DNA of 64,000 bases, taken from the NCBI GenBank assembly GCA_027596035.1, contig JADGJA010000007.1, positions 25,638 to 89,637 on the forward strand. Direction: 5' to 3'. Shown here in pieces: positions 1-10,885 of this stretch. Made by a program: the position numbers and the translations under genes. The notes below the pieces were generated by a model. That model was not told where the DNA came from. It worked only from the letters and a program-made list of their open reading frames with translations, and made no database searches. Numbering within the stretch: the first letter of the stretch is position 1; every line of letters starts with the position of its first letter. The stretch is from Thoreauomyces humboldtii. Lineage: Eukaryota > Chytridiomycota > Chytridiomycetes > Spizellomycetales > Powellomycetaceae.

Positions 1-133
1 TCTCAAGCATACCCTGACAGTGGTGCCGTTCCTTTCGAGACCAAGTGAAAACCTAGCCAAAGTGGTTTGCCCGTATCGCCTCCCTTCGTTCCCTCAAGCC
101 TCCCAGTGGCCCTTCGCTCAACTGCAGAGGTGC

Positions 134-1867
134 ATGGCAACGAAGAAGGAAGCACAAACTCCCATCCTTTCCTCTCACACTGCCTTGCCACGGACCTCAG
201 CGCTTGCTCCTGACGTTCCTCACTCTCCTGGATCCATCGTCGACCCATCCCTGCCTTCCCATCCCACTCTTCCAACTCTCGAAGCTCTCAGCCTAAGCCA
301 ATCTCCCGCCCCTGTACCTACGTCCACCCTGGCAGAGTCAGAGCCCTCCTCCCCTCACGCTGCATCCGATCGCAAAGACGCCGCATTCCACCTGGCCGTG
401 CCCGGTTCTTCTGGGACAACCACAAGCGTCAACGGCCAAGTCAGGTGGGTTTAGACGCTTTCCACGGCGAGCGGTCAAGTAGCCTCGATCACCTAACCTT
501 TCGAGTCCGGTTGCAGAAGGTCGATAGCCAGTCGACGACGGTCAAACGGGTCGGACGATTCCTGTCCCCGCAACAGCACTTCCCCAGCCAATCGAGCCTC
601 GTCGCGTGAAAAGACCGTACCCGCGCCTGCGCTCACGCTCCCGAAACTTAACACCGCTGGCTGCAAAGTACCCATCTTCCTTCCTCGCTCTCCAATGTCC
701 GCAGGCACACAAGTTGGAGCTGGCATCCTCCCCGTCGGAAAGCACCTCGTGCCGGCAAATATACCGCCATGGCTTCGCAACGTTGTAGAAAGGGGTCCCG
801 AAGTGACGAGTTTCCTTCTGGGTGCTTACAGAGAGATTGAAGACCTTGAACACACGCGCGCCCGCGAGGCAATCAGGGATCCCACGCGCACGCATCCATA
901 CAGCATCACCGTTGCGCAGCTGCCGCAGAATCATCGTCGCAACAGATATTATGACATCATCCCGTACGACCGTTCACGGGTCGTGCTCGCTACTCCATCG
1001 CCTGTGGACGGCAGTGACTACATAAACGCTAGTCATTTTCGTGGTCTAGCTGGGACGCGGCCGTATATTGTGTCCCAGGGCCCGATGCCGCATACATGCG
1101 GCGACTTTTGGCAGATGATCTGGGAACAGAACACGGGTCTGATCGTTATGCTTACGAAAGAAGAGGAGCGAGGCCGGACAAAGTGTCATCCATACGTTCC
1201 GTCAACTAACGATGGTCCAGTCACGTATCCGAACCTGGGCGGACTGACGGTCACCCTACTCGAGCAGGACACGATGCCCAACGACGATGTGCTCCTGCGT
1301 CGTGTTTCTCTCGCCAAACCATCTGCGAACGGCGCGGATGAGACTCGAAGTGTCTGGCAACTCCACTACCTCGCCTGGCCAGATCACCGCGCCAGCAGCC
1401 CTCAGTCGGTCCTAGCCGTCATGGATCTGGCTCGGCACCTGCAAGGTCTTGCCGAGAAGAAGGATCCTGCATGTGGACCCATGCTCGTGCATTGCAGCGC
1501 TGGATGCGGCCGCACCGGCACTTTCTGCGCCATCGACTCTGTGCTCCAACTCCTTGAGCGCCCTCGGGGCCCTCCCACTGACGTTCCCCTGGATCCCCAC
1601 GGAGACGCTGATATCGTTCGCTTGACGGTCGAGGCGTTCCGGGAACATCGCGTAAGCGCCGTCCAGACGGTCGAGCAGTACGCGTTCTGCTACGAGGCGG
1701 TTCTTTACAGGTTGCTGGAGTGGCAACACGACGTCAGCGGCACCAGACCCGACTGGGTCGTCCTGGCCCCGACCTCTGCTGGTGACACTGGCGTCGATGT
1801 CGGTGTCGGGTCGACAGGCGTGAAAGCTGATAGCAGCTCAGCGTTAGTTACAGACACTTCCATATGA
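134..1867 (+). CDS. Protein tyrosine phosphatase, classical non-receptor type
   Basis: Exons 134-444 and 517-1867 join in frame across a 72-nt GT-AG intron, giving 553 aa. The first part is Ser/Pro/Thr-rich and unstructured. The phosphatase domain begins near residue 240 with the phosphotyrosine-loop signature NRYYDIIPYDRSRV, followed by DYINASHFRG, the WPD loop (YLAWPDH, about residue 388) and the catalytic P-loop VHCSAGCGRTGTF (about residue 427, Cys and Arg present). All key residues are there, so it should dephosphorylate phosphotyrosine in cytosolic signalling proteins, as fungal PTP1/Pyp-type enzymes do. ATG 134 is the first in-frame ATG seen; the frame stays open to the window edge region, so an earlier exon upstream cannot be excluded. 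The exact orthologue among fungal PTPs is not resolved. Confidence 0.9.
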
Positions 1868-2201
1868 ACAAGACACGGCCTTTCCTGGAGGTCATTTTAC
1901 TGCCTCAACATTCATATCGAAAACCCTTTGCTTTGTATTCTGTCACATCGCTTTCTCTTTGGCGAGGCAGGGGTTGTTTTTTCATCTATCGAATGAGCGA
2001 AGCTTTCACCCGCTTTCTACGCCTGGTGTTGTCGAAACGCGGTTCCCTCTGTTCGTGCAACAATCGAGGATGTTTGATCCACTTGCGGAGACGACGTAAA
2101 AGTACAGCAAAGGCCCTAACATATTACATAACGGTAAAGCTAATTCCCAGCACCCTGATCCAAGCTATTTACACGGGATGAACTTTTCGCCTGCCATCCC
2201 T
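1868..2201. other. Intergenic, convergent 3' ends
   Basis: Short spacer between the converging phosphatase and E2 genes. It should hold both 3' UTRs. No coding sequence, RNA gene or repeat was recognised. Confidence 0.6.
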
Positions 2202-2993
2202 TCACTTCTCGAACTCCTCGCCGAGGGAAGCAGCAGCAGCAGCGGCGGCCTCCTCCGGACTCAGACCGATCGAGTCGAGTGTGTTTGCCCTCACGATGCT
2301 CTCGAACCTCTGCCTGTCGGACCTGTACATCTTGGACGCCTCGACGTTGGCTGGACTCTCGTCGTTCGGTTCCGCCAGCATGCTCACGACGCTCAACAGG
2401 ATCTTCTCCACGCTCTGCACTGGACTCCATCGTTCCGAGGCGTGCTCGTAGTGGTTGGGATCGTCCCCTGGCGGATGGAGTATGGATATGCAGACTGTGC
2501 CGTTCGAGTAGACTGTGAGCACGAAAAAAAAGCAATTTGTGAGTTTTTCCCGCCAGGAACAAAAGTCCTCCCTCACCCCCGAGACGGACCGTTGGGGTGG
2601 AAGATGGGGCAGGTGAACTTCATGGTCGGAGGGGACAGTGGGTAATCTCTTGGGAATGTGATTGTGGCAGGAAACATGCCGCCTTCGTACGGGGTGTCGT
2701 CGGGACCTCTGGACGAACAAATGGGAAATGGTTCAGCGTAAGAACAGCAGCAATCTCGAAAGAAGGACGCCGCCGGCATTGCATACGCGATCAGAGCCTC
2801 CCATGTAAAGAAGTCATCCTCGTTGACCGGGCCGGCCGTGATTCCGTCCGGTGCGTTGGTAGTCAGTTCTGAGAGGCCGGTTAGGAACTGCTTTGAGACT
2901 CCTCCGAGCGCGAGAGACGATCAGGAGGGACAAACCTTTGTACTCTGTCATGAGCCGCTTGAGAGCGGTGGATCCTGACGCTCTCCTGTTCAT
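2202..2993 (-). CDS. UBC7: Ubiquitin-conjugating enzyme E2, UBC7/UBE2G type
   Basis: Minus-strand exons 2993-2936, 2868-2787, 2708-2590 and 2512-2202 join in frame to 189 aa. The UBC fold is clear: LMTEYKELT at the N-terminus, [18 protein letters not shown], then the active-site region [15 protein letters not shown] with the catalytic Cys at about residue 94. The acidic insertion after the active site ([16 protein letters not shown]) and the following [17 protein letters not shown] are diagnostic of the UBC7/UBE2G2 branch, which serves ER-associated degradation with HRD1/DOA10 ligases. The C-terminus carries an extra alanine-rich tail (about 20 residues) beyond the usual family length of about 165 aa. 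The annotated start adds a short MNRRASGS leader before the conserved LKRLM. Confidence 0.93.
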
Positions 2994-3249
2994 TGCTGTT
3001 GGAGGTTCTTCTTGTTCGCAAGTTGGGCGGGAGTGTGGAGTGCGTTCGAGATGACCGCTTCGCAATTGGAACCGATTGCCCGGTACGGTGCTTGCTCAAC
3101 CGTCCGAAGGTTCGGACTTCAGAAAGGATTTTTTCCTGTCGCCCGCCAAACACCGACGCAAGAGTGACGGCAAGACATTGTATAGACAAGGCAAGCAATC
3201 CCAGCTACCGGTCTATCACCATACACAAGAGCGCAGATCTCTGTCCGGC

Positions 3250-4722
3250 ATGAAGTATCCGCTGTTCGAAGTCAGGGAGGCGGAAGGAGGAAGGAAGGGC
3301 CTCGGATGCTTTGCAGTGCAGGACATCCCAGCGGGACAACTTCTTATTGCCGAGGAACCCCTCCTGACCTTACCTCGAGCACATCCCAAATGGCTTATTG
3401 GTAAGCCTTTTGGGCTCCAGGATTGCTGGGCGAGGAGTCAACATCAGATTGACGCTGTGGTTGTCTTTGTAGGCAAGAAGATCGAACAGCTCGCTTCAAA
3501 GCTCACACAGCCGGCAAAGGATGAGTACTTCTCCCTGTCTGGCTCTCACGTCCACCACAAAGACGCCGAGAACATCTGGTACACCAACGTCCTGGAGATG
3601 GGTGACCCACAAGACCGGATGGGGGTCTTTCTCGTCATTTCTCGCTTCAACCACTCCTGTAAATAAAAGTTAGGCTTTGCTAACAGTACCTCAATGGGCA
3701 GTGAAGTGTAACTAATGCTTGTCCATCTTGCTTGATCATCTTCAGGTATCCCTAACGCTCTCTTTCATTGGTCCGAGGCTCTGAATCGTCAAGGTGAATG
3801 GTTAGGCAGTCCGGGAAGAGTTCGAAAGCGTTTCGTTGACCAAAGCTTCCTTGGCGACATAGTCGTCTATAACATCAAGCCGCTCGTCAAAGGCCAAGAG
3901 ATAGAAGTCGCATACATATCTTTGATGGCTCCAGCTCGGACACGTCAATCCTTGCTCAAGAAGAACTTCAACTTCGGTTGCCGTTGCCCCGCATGTACCC
4001 TCCCCCCGAAGGAGCTCGCAATCTCCGCCTCGCAAAGATCAGAGTGCGTCGCGATCGCGCAGAGAATCGACTCGCAGGTAGATCGCTCGGAACCCCTCGT
4101 GGCCCTTTATTCGATCCGTCGCGCCATGGACCTCTCGGAACTCGAGGGCCTATGGGAGTCTGAGACTGCACCGCTATGCTACGATGCGTTCCGGATATGC
4201 GTCATGTGGGGGGACGAGGTACATGCGCGGGAGTGGGCGGATCTGGGTTTCAGGCTTTGCGGGATCATCAAAGGGGAAGCCAGCAACGATGCGAGCATGA
4301 TGAAAGGATTGAGGGATGATCCGAGGAGCGAAAGCGCGAACGGGAAGTCTCTCTGGAGTGTTCTTGGTCAGCGGGTCCTGGTAGGACCGTTCGAGGTGCG
4401 TGTATCACTTTTCCCTAGGCTCCCCTCGATTCCGCTTCTTTGCTGATTGTGCAACAATCAGGAACTCCTGACTCTCCCATCGGGATTCAAAAGCCTACTT
4501 CCAGGAAACACCATATCATCACTTCCTTCAGCAATTACACAGTCTCCAGGCGCAATCGCGGACGCGTCGGTGGTAAAACTATCGACAGGCCAGAAAAAGC
4601 GACTCCGGGACAAGGCGAAAAAGGCCGCCTTACTCAAGTCTTTAGCCGAAGCTTCCAACCACGACTCTTTGGCCGCGGAAGAATGTTCGGTGCAGGATCT
4701 TTCTGGACAACCAGCATTGTGA
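3250..4722 (+). CDS. SET-domain protein, SMYD/SET5-like
   Basis: Four exons (3250-3400, 3473-3658, 3746-4395, 4462-4722) join in frame to 415 aa. The SET domain opens with GRKGLGCFAVQDIPAGQLLIAEEPL, continues to the cofactor motif RFNHSCIPNA (about residues 107-116, formed across intron 2), then DIVVYNIKPLVKGQEIEVAYI, and ends with a post-SET cysteine cluster NFGCRCPAC. This order is that of protein lysine methyltransferases of the SMYD/SET5 group. No MYND finger was seen. The C-terminal third is helical and basic with KKRLRDKAKKAALLK near the end. Substrate cannot be read from sequence. It may be inactive or non-histone-directed; the SAM-binding motif itself looks intact. Intron 1 has no stop and could be retained. 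Confidence 0.85.
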
Positions 4723-5346
4723 ACTGCATCTGTAGTTCCCACCAGTACGAGCGAGATAAGCGCTGGCGTAATGTTCGATCGTATCGAATCCGTTTAGGGG
4801 ACTTCGGGACCGGAATACAATCTTTTTCTGACGCAAAGTCCTTGCTGTCGCTTTCGCCGCAAGATAGCGATGCCTTCTGTAGGTCGATCTGTTTACCACA
4901 GAATCGTCCAGATCGCTAGGAGTGTCTCCGGTGGTGGAAAAGGTCCGGTACCACCTGATTGACCGCTTGAGAAATGCGTACGCCTGGCGCATCTCGCCAC
5001 TGACAGCGGGTCGGCATGCGCTCGCACCCTGAATTGTAGCGGCCGCACACTCCTGTGGTGATTCGGGAGGCGGGGAGCTTTACCTGCTACGCCACTTGAC
5101 CATCTCTCGTCGTCGTGTGCGGCAGGCAAATCGCTCCTGTCAATGCTGTCATAAATCTTCGGCGCTTGCGAGCCATTTGAAAGCAAATGGCGACTCATGA
5201 GACAAAGAATGCAGACGCATTTTGCACGCAATATAAAGTCGCGGAACGAGCAAACAAGATAGCGAAAGCTGCAACGCGCAGCATGCAAAAGCAAGAGATA
5301 AATGCGCATTTTGTGGCGCGAAAGCGCACGAGAGAGAGTCTTTGTG
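4723..5346. other. Spacer between SET gene and NLR-like remnant
   Basis: No gene was recognised. The part next to the NLR-like C-terminal half (about 5180-5340) is A-rich and contains two similar stretches with ATGCGCATTTTG or GACGCATTTTGCA, but no clear terminal inverted repeat or target duplication was found. Confidence 0.5.
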
Positions 5347-8035
5347 TTACGAGTTCAAGTCCAAGTATTCGTCGCTGATGGCCGCAGTGTCCATCGTTGG
5401 TGTGGCCGCGTCATCGTTGAGTGCTTGGATAGCTGAGGTCCACCGCGACGGCGCAGCAGCACGTTGCGTTACGAGCGCGACGCCGATGGCTTCCTTCATG
5501 CGGTCGGCAATGGACAAGGGCACGTCGCGAGTGTCGAGGTGCAGCGTACTCGACCCATCGCGCCGCAGCGTGAGCACACAGCCTACCAGGTCAAGAAACG
5601 CAAGGGCTCTCGATTCGGCCGGAGCCACGAGCTGCTCAGAGCAGGTATCCAGTGTGCCCACGTCAGGCACGGTGATGGGCGGCGGCGGCGTGTCCGCAAA
5701 CAATTGCAGGCAGACAAACTCTGGTGAGAAGCGTGCAAGGCCAAAAGATTCCAGCATCGCGCGCGTGTCGAACTTGCCGTCAAGATTGACAGGCCGCGCC
5801 TCCGCCGTGATGTGGACTGCCCACGCACACGCCCACACAGCCCATTGCTGCTGCGGCTCCGTGAATCGCTCAGCCGAGAGGACAAACTGATCGAATGCGC
5901 CATTCCACAACAAGACTTTGAAGCCCGACTGGGTAGACTTGAACACAATGAATGACGCTAGTACCTCGTACCCCCATGAGCTGCATGTATGCGTGAAAGC
6001 AAAGCTCGGTACCACGGCATCGCATTCCCAGTAGCCGCGAGTGTCGTCGCTGGATCGGCTAAAGAGCTCACGCAGCAACTCACGCACTTCGGAGGAAGGC
6101 GGCGCCAGTGCTGCAATAGCCTGCATCAACCGAGGCACGTCATTCTTGCGCTCGCGCCGTGCCACAAGAGAACGTGTGAATGTAATCAGCGTACATCGCC
6201 AGCGCTTAGCATCGGTGGCCGAACAATGCGACTGTAACTCTGCGACGCGTCGCAAGATATTTTGCACTCCCCTGGTGTCCAATTTGCCCATACGTGAGCG
6301 GAATAGCGCCTCCAGCGTGGCAACGTTGAGCAACGGTAGTATGAGTTGTGCGGCCACTTGCTTGGCTTCTGCAGGAGCATGCAGAGCCAGGTGCAGGCAT
6401 ATACACAGCTTGCTAACGACAGAGTCTGTTCCGACGCTTTGCAGCATTTGCTCAAAGGCCGCCGCGTCGATACGCTGACGAAGGGTCACGAGGACGGGCT
6501 CTGGGTCGCCGCTCGGATCGCGGCCGAGCAGGCTCTGCAGCAACTGCTGAGGGATGGCCAGCAGCTCCGGCTGCCGCACGGCCCAGTCCATCACAGAGGC
6601 GCACCAGTTCTGCGCCTGAAGCCGCTCCAATACGAATACCACCAGAGCTTCTGGGTCGGTGAAACCAAGATCGACGGATGGTTCGTCGCGCAGCTCGGCG
6701 ATCATTACGCCACCGTGCTTTCCCTCCTCTCCACGGCCACGGCGTCTCGAACGTCGCCGACGTGGCTTAATCAGCTGGAAGCTGACGCCCAGATCAATGA
6801 GGGTATCCATACATTTGTCCGCCGCCCATCGCCGCGCTGCTGCACGAGTGCCCAGCTTGCGGACCAAGTCGGGCGTGGCCATCCCGAGCTCGCCTAGCTT
6901 GGAAGCAGCGGCCTCGGCAACGAGGTAGGAGCCGGAAGGCGAATTAACTGTGGAGCGCAGCCACGTCATGGCCGCTATCTTGCCCTCGTTCGACAGATTG
7001 TTGACATTGATGGCCTCCACCAGGTCAGCCTTGTCCCTGTGCCAATACGTAAGACTTTGTGCGCGAAAATCACCGAGGGCTGCTGCCGCACCAGTTGCTG
7101 CCGGCACGTCCACCATGTCTTCGTCAGAGCTCTGGGCAGGCGAATTCTCGGCGGCTGTCGACAAAGGAGCCAAACTTGCAACGAGGCCAGTGGAGTTGGC
7201 AAAGATCTTTGCCATCGCGTCGATGTTGCTACAAAAAGCGCAGGCAGCGCGCCAGCAGCTCTTCATTCGCGCAACCAGCCAACTCATCGCCATTGTGGCT
7301 TGGCTGCAACAGCACACGCCAAAAGCGCTGCAGCGCTCTGTAGCGGATCTTGTCGGAGAGGAGCACGAGAGTGTCGACGCGAGGTGTGGCGAGCAAGCTG
7401 GCTGTGAGCTCGATGACGAGCCAGAAGCTTGAGTGAAATCGATGGCTGGCGATGTATGCGCATCCCTCCGTCGGGTGCAGCGCGAGCATGCGCACGAGGT
7501 GCAGTGCCGCTAGGTACTCGGCATACGTCTGATGTGCGAACTGGCCAGCCTCGTTGACCACACCGAGATCCAGCAAGAATGCGCCGGTCAGCGAGCTTGG
7601 ATCCAACGAGAGCGCGCGTGACGCGAAGAGCGCGGAAGTTGCCGCCTCCTGAACGCGCTCGACAAACGGGCGGGCAAACACCGCCACCTCGACGTCGGAG
7701 AGCTCTTGACTGACTGCGCGACCAACCAACGCCTTGCGGCAGCGGCTCAAATTGAAGCGATGAAACAGAGACAATCGGTCCAGCTCAGTTTGAAACTCCC
7801 ATGGAAACTGAACAATGCCGCTATCTTCGCGGTGCACATCAATGAACGCTGGCAGCCACGTCTCGCACACCAAATAACATTGGAGCGGCAGTCCGATGTT
7901 ATGCGGACGAGCAGCATTCCCGTTCAGATGCTCAACACACACTTTGCTCCACGCTGATGAGTGTAGTATGTCAAAAGCATCGCCTTGTACAGTACATGAG
8001 GCACCTGAGACAAGGTCATCCTTGCTGTTGGTCAC
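5347..8035 (-). pseudogene. C-terminal half of NLR-like (STAND) NTPase, disrupted
   Basis: Two overlapping open frames, 8035-7229 and 7317-5347, together give about 900 codons without introns. The first has the hallmarks of the region after a NACHT module: NIGLPLQCYLVCETW (winged-helix end), then GQFAHQTYAEYLAALHLV, matching the F.H.t.qEYlAA signature. The second frame is helical and repeat-like, with a strongly basic stretch KPRRRRSRRRGRGEE (about 6723-6768) that could be a nuclear signal. The two frames need a shift near 7230-7260, so the copy looks broken. No ATG is present at the upstream end; similarity to the family seems to begin near 8000. It is collinear with the N-terminal half at 10886-13677. 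Neighbouring genes have introns; this one has none. An intact unusual gene with undetected small introns is less likely. Confidence 0.65.
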
Positions 8036-8448
8036 GTGGAAACCTCCGAGCCCAGTTGGTTTGGAAAGTACTCACGGAGCCGCGTCGGGGACCGCCGACA
8101 CAAGGACAACGGGAACCCTGAGGTGCTGCTTGTCCCCCCCGGTGGAACTCTATTGTCCCTCCCCGTGTGAGCTCGGTGTCGGCCATCCTCGAGCAGTGTT
8201 CTTGTACTATGCCCTTCTCTGCTTGTCGCTCTGTTTGCCTTTGCTGGTCGTGTGTCGTTGGGCGACGAAACCGCACACCTCGCCGACATGATGTGTGCAC
8301 GTGGGTCGAGGAACCCTCCTGCCGCAATGGGCAATGGGCGGAAACCCTGCAGCCGACATTCCCCAATCCTCCTCGCACTTTGGTACGGTATGACCCTTCA
8401 GTAACGTAACCAACTGCTGCACTCGTTGTGCGCCCTCAACAAGCGGAG
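8036..8448. other. Spacer between NLR-like half and membrane-protein gene
   Basis: Left part of the segment that separates the two NLR-like halves. No gene was recognised. It should include the promoter of the membrane-protein gene that begins at 8449. No terminal repeats were seen at the junction near 8036. Confidence 0.45.
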
Positions 8449-9097
8449 ATGCCCACCGCGGATCTGCTCGACTATCTCCGCGAAGGGGCTCCCTTTGCCG
8501 CTTACATTCAGTACCAGATACATGCCCCGGCTTACACAGGCCCGCTATCGGTCACCCTCATCGTAATGGCAATAGACATCCTACTGCTTCGCAAGCCGTT
8601 CTCCGCCCAGCACCTGGCTCTGGTGATCGGGGCCCTTGTCCCAATGTAAGCCGTACCCTGCGGCAAACCTCCTGCGTTCGCATGTTCCTCTTGCTGACCA
8701 TCTACGTCCCTCGAGCAGAGTAGGTTCCATATACCCCAACTTCAGGTGGACCGCCACTGCACGGAGAGAAGACAACGAAGAGAGGATTCACTTTACGATC
8801 TCGGGAAACTTTTCCAATCGGTGGATTCCTCTCTTCCTCTTCTTGCCCGCCATCTTTGTCTTCGGATCGTCCTGCTTTTACGCTGGAGTCTACGTCGCAC
8901 GCAGGAAGGGCGGCGAAGCGATACTACGCGTGCCCACCGCCGCGACACGGTTCAAGGGCGACGCCAGGCTGAGATGGCTTACCACCCAGGCTCTACCCGT
9001 CTTGATCGTTCTTGTTTCGGCGTATCAGGTGTGGAAGGTGATGGACGCTGAGAGGCGGGAACGCTTACGGGAAGAGCAGGAGAGGAGGACCGTGTAG
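8449..9097 (+). CDS. Small integral membrane protein, unknown function
   Basis: Exons 8449-8645 and 8719-9097 join in frame (ATA codon split by a 73-nt intron) to 191 aa. Four hydrophobic segments are visible: LSVTLIVMAIDILLL, LALVIGALVPMIVGSIY, WIPLFLFLPAIFVFGSSCFY and ALPVLIVLVSAYQVW. The tail is charged (RRERLREEQERRTV). I do not recognise the family. The gene looks intact and spliced, in contrast to the broken lipase and NLR sequence on either side. It lies within the ~2.85-kb segment that separates the two NLR-like halves, so it either came with that segment or marks the native locus. Start is the first ATG of the open frame. Confidence 0.65.
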
Positions 9098-10281
9098 AAT
9101 AGTTTCATTTTTGGATTGGCGTTCTTATTAGACCTCAGCGTAGATAGAGCTTGAGGGGAACACAGTGGACACAATGGAGACCGAGAGGTTCCAAGTCCAA
9201 GTTTCACTGGAGAAACGAATCCTCTTCACACCTGTATTTTTACGCAAGGCGCAACATCCAGCGGTATGACCGGTCTTCTTGCACTTTGCGGCGGTTTTCG
9301 GCGCACGAGGCAGTCCAAGACCGAGCTCTCATCCGAAAGTCTCTTAGCAGAGAGCCCGCTCGTTCAGAGGCTGACTGAACGAGCTCGTTCAACCGTCGCA
9401 ATTCATTCATGTGCTTTTGCCGAATCCCGCGAGACAGCGAGGAGTAGGTCTACGGGCGGCTGTCCCGAACCCGCCACGGTGCTCGCAGTGACTGCTAATC
9501 CGTGCTTCCGCACTTCCCGACATACTCGGTTCTCGGTTGAGCGGGGTGGTCTGTCTCCGGGACAGGCATGGCTTCTTCGTCTGGACCTTGGCCATCGCTG
9601 CTCCGGTATGAGCGTCATCTGAGCAGACGACCCCTTCTTTCGCCTTGACTGTGACCCTCCATTGGACGATAGTTCGCTCTTCAACCTCGACCTACGGCCC
9701 GTTCCCCATCGGCTCTGTCGGCCCGGACTTGACGGGCTACGATGAGCACAGCCAAGTTGCAAGCCCCGACGATGCGACTGGCGAGACATGCAAGGCGGGT
9801 CTCCCCAACGCGAACATCTGTAGACAAACCTGCCTATCATAGTGTCGCTGTCCAAAATAGGGCAGGACAGCACCTACTGCACCTACTGCATTTACGAGTC
9901 TTCGTAGCCTGGTTCGGGAAGGGTGGTCGCCAAATGTTCGTGTATCGTAGATCGTCCTTGCTTTTGCCACTCGAGAGACACTCCCGAGGGTCCGAAACCC
10001 GAGGGACGCACAAGCACGCGGTAACCACAGTGGTGATGCTGGCTTTTCGTTCTGCCAAAGCAGGTTAATCGACCGCCAGTCAAACGCGTCTGCGGCTACG
10101 CGGTCGCGGCAAAGCATGTGCAGGTAGGTGGACTGTGGAACGCCCATACGTCTGCCTGCGCCCGGGCATTACGGGTTCGGATTCAAAAGGGACGGCATGG
10201 TCGGGCGGGATTGCGCTTTCTCTGCATCCTCGTCTCTCTCTCTCTCTCTCATATCCACTTTCGTCAGTCCATCATAATCTA
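9098..10281. other. Non-coding spacer upstream of truncated lipase
   Basis: About 1.2 kb with several arginine/serine-rich open frames that resemble no family and lack splice support. A CT-dinucleotide run lies near 10231-10247, just before the lipase remnant, in the position of a core promoter or 5' UTR. No RNA gene was recognised. Confidence 0.45.
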
Positions 10282-10863
10282 CTTCCGCTCATCGTTGGCT
10301 CTGCTCGGCCTCACGGTTCTTTCAACTGTCCAGGCCGCCATGAAGCCGCGCGACATTCCCCAGTCAAAGTCTCGCGCCGAGCAAGCAGTGCGACTTGCCT
10401 ACATGACGGACGTCCTGGGACGGACAGCTCAGCCCGCAGAAGTCGGCAACCTCGATTCCCCCACCATCGCCGACATCATCAAGACTCAGGCTCAACTCAT
10501 CGATATCCCTGCCGCCGCCCTCGATGGAAAGACTCCGGTCAAGCGGGACAACAGCCTCGTCGTCGGCACGGCCGTCACGACGATGCTGATGCCTCATATG
10601 GAAGTTTACCAGAGCTACGCTGCCGCGGCATGTGAGTCGATCAACTATAAGCCCCGTTCGGTCGACTATTGCGAGTAAAGAGCTTACTGTCTTTCCTTCT
10701 CGCTCAAAACAGACTGCCTGAACGGGCTTCCAACCTGGTCCTGCCAGGAACGATGCGACGGCGTAACATCCGGCACCATCTTTGTCAGCCAATTCCAGAA
10801 CGAAGACAGCGCCGTCGGATACATCGCATACCATCCGACCACGAAGAACATCGCGGCGTAAAA
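10282..10863 (+). pseudogene. 5' fragment of class-3 lipase gene
   Basis: Blocks 10282-10631 and 10713-10863 join across an 81-nt GT-AG intron and match the start of the intact lipase at 25617-26890: a hydrophobic leader (SSLALLGLTVLSTVQAA), YMTDVLGRTAQPAEV, YQSYAAAAYCLNGLPTW, CQERCDG and VGYIAYHPTTKNIAA. It then hits a stop where the intact copy goes on to VAYRGT, so the catalytic Ser motif (GHSLGG), Asp and His are all absent. No ATG lies where the intact copy has its start. The break at about 10860 coincides with the beginning of the NLR-like N-terminal half. It is therefore a truncated pseudogene. It has an intron where the intact paralogue has continuous coding sequence. Confidence 0.8.
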
Positions 10864-10885
10864 TTCGCGAACGAATTCACTGGTG

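Noticed and set aside
9403..9873. Minus-strand open frame of ~156 codons
   Set aside because: Arg/Ser-rich as expected for a GC-rich shadow frame; no motif or conserved neighbour supports it.
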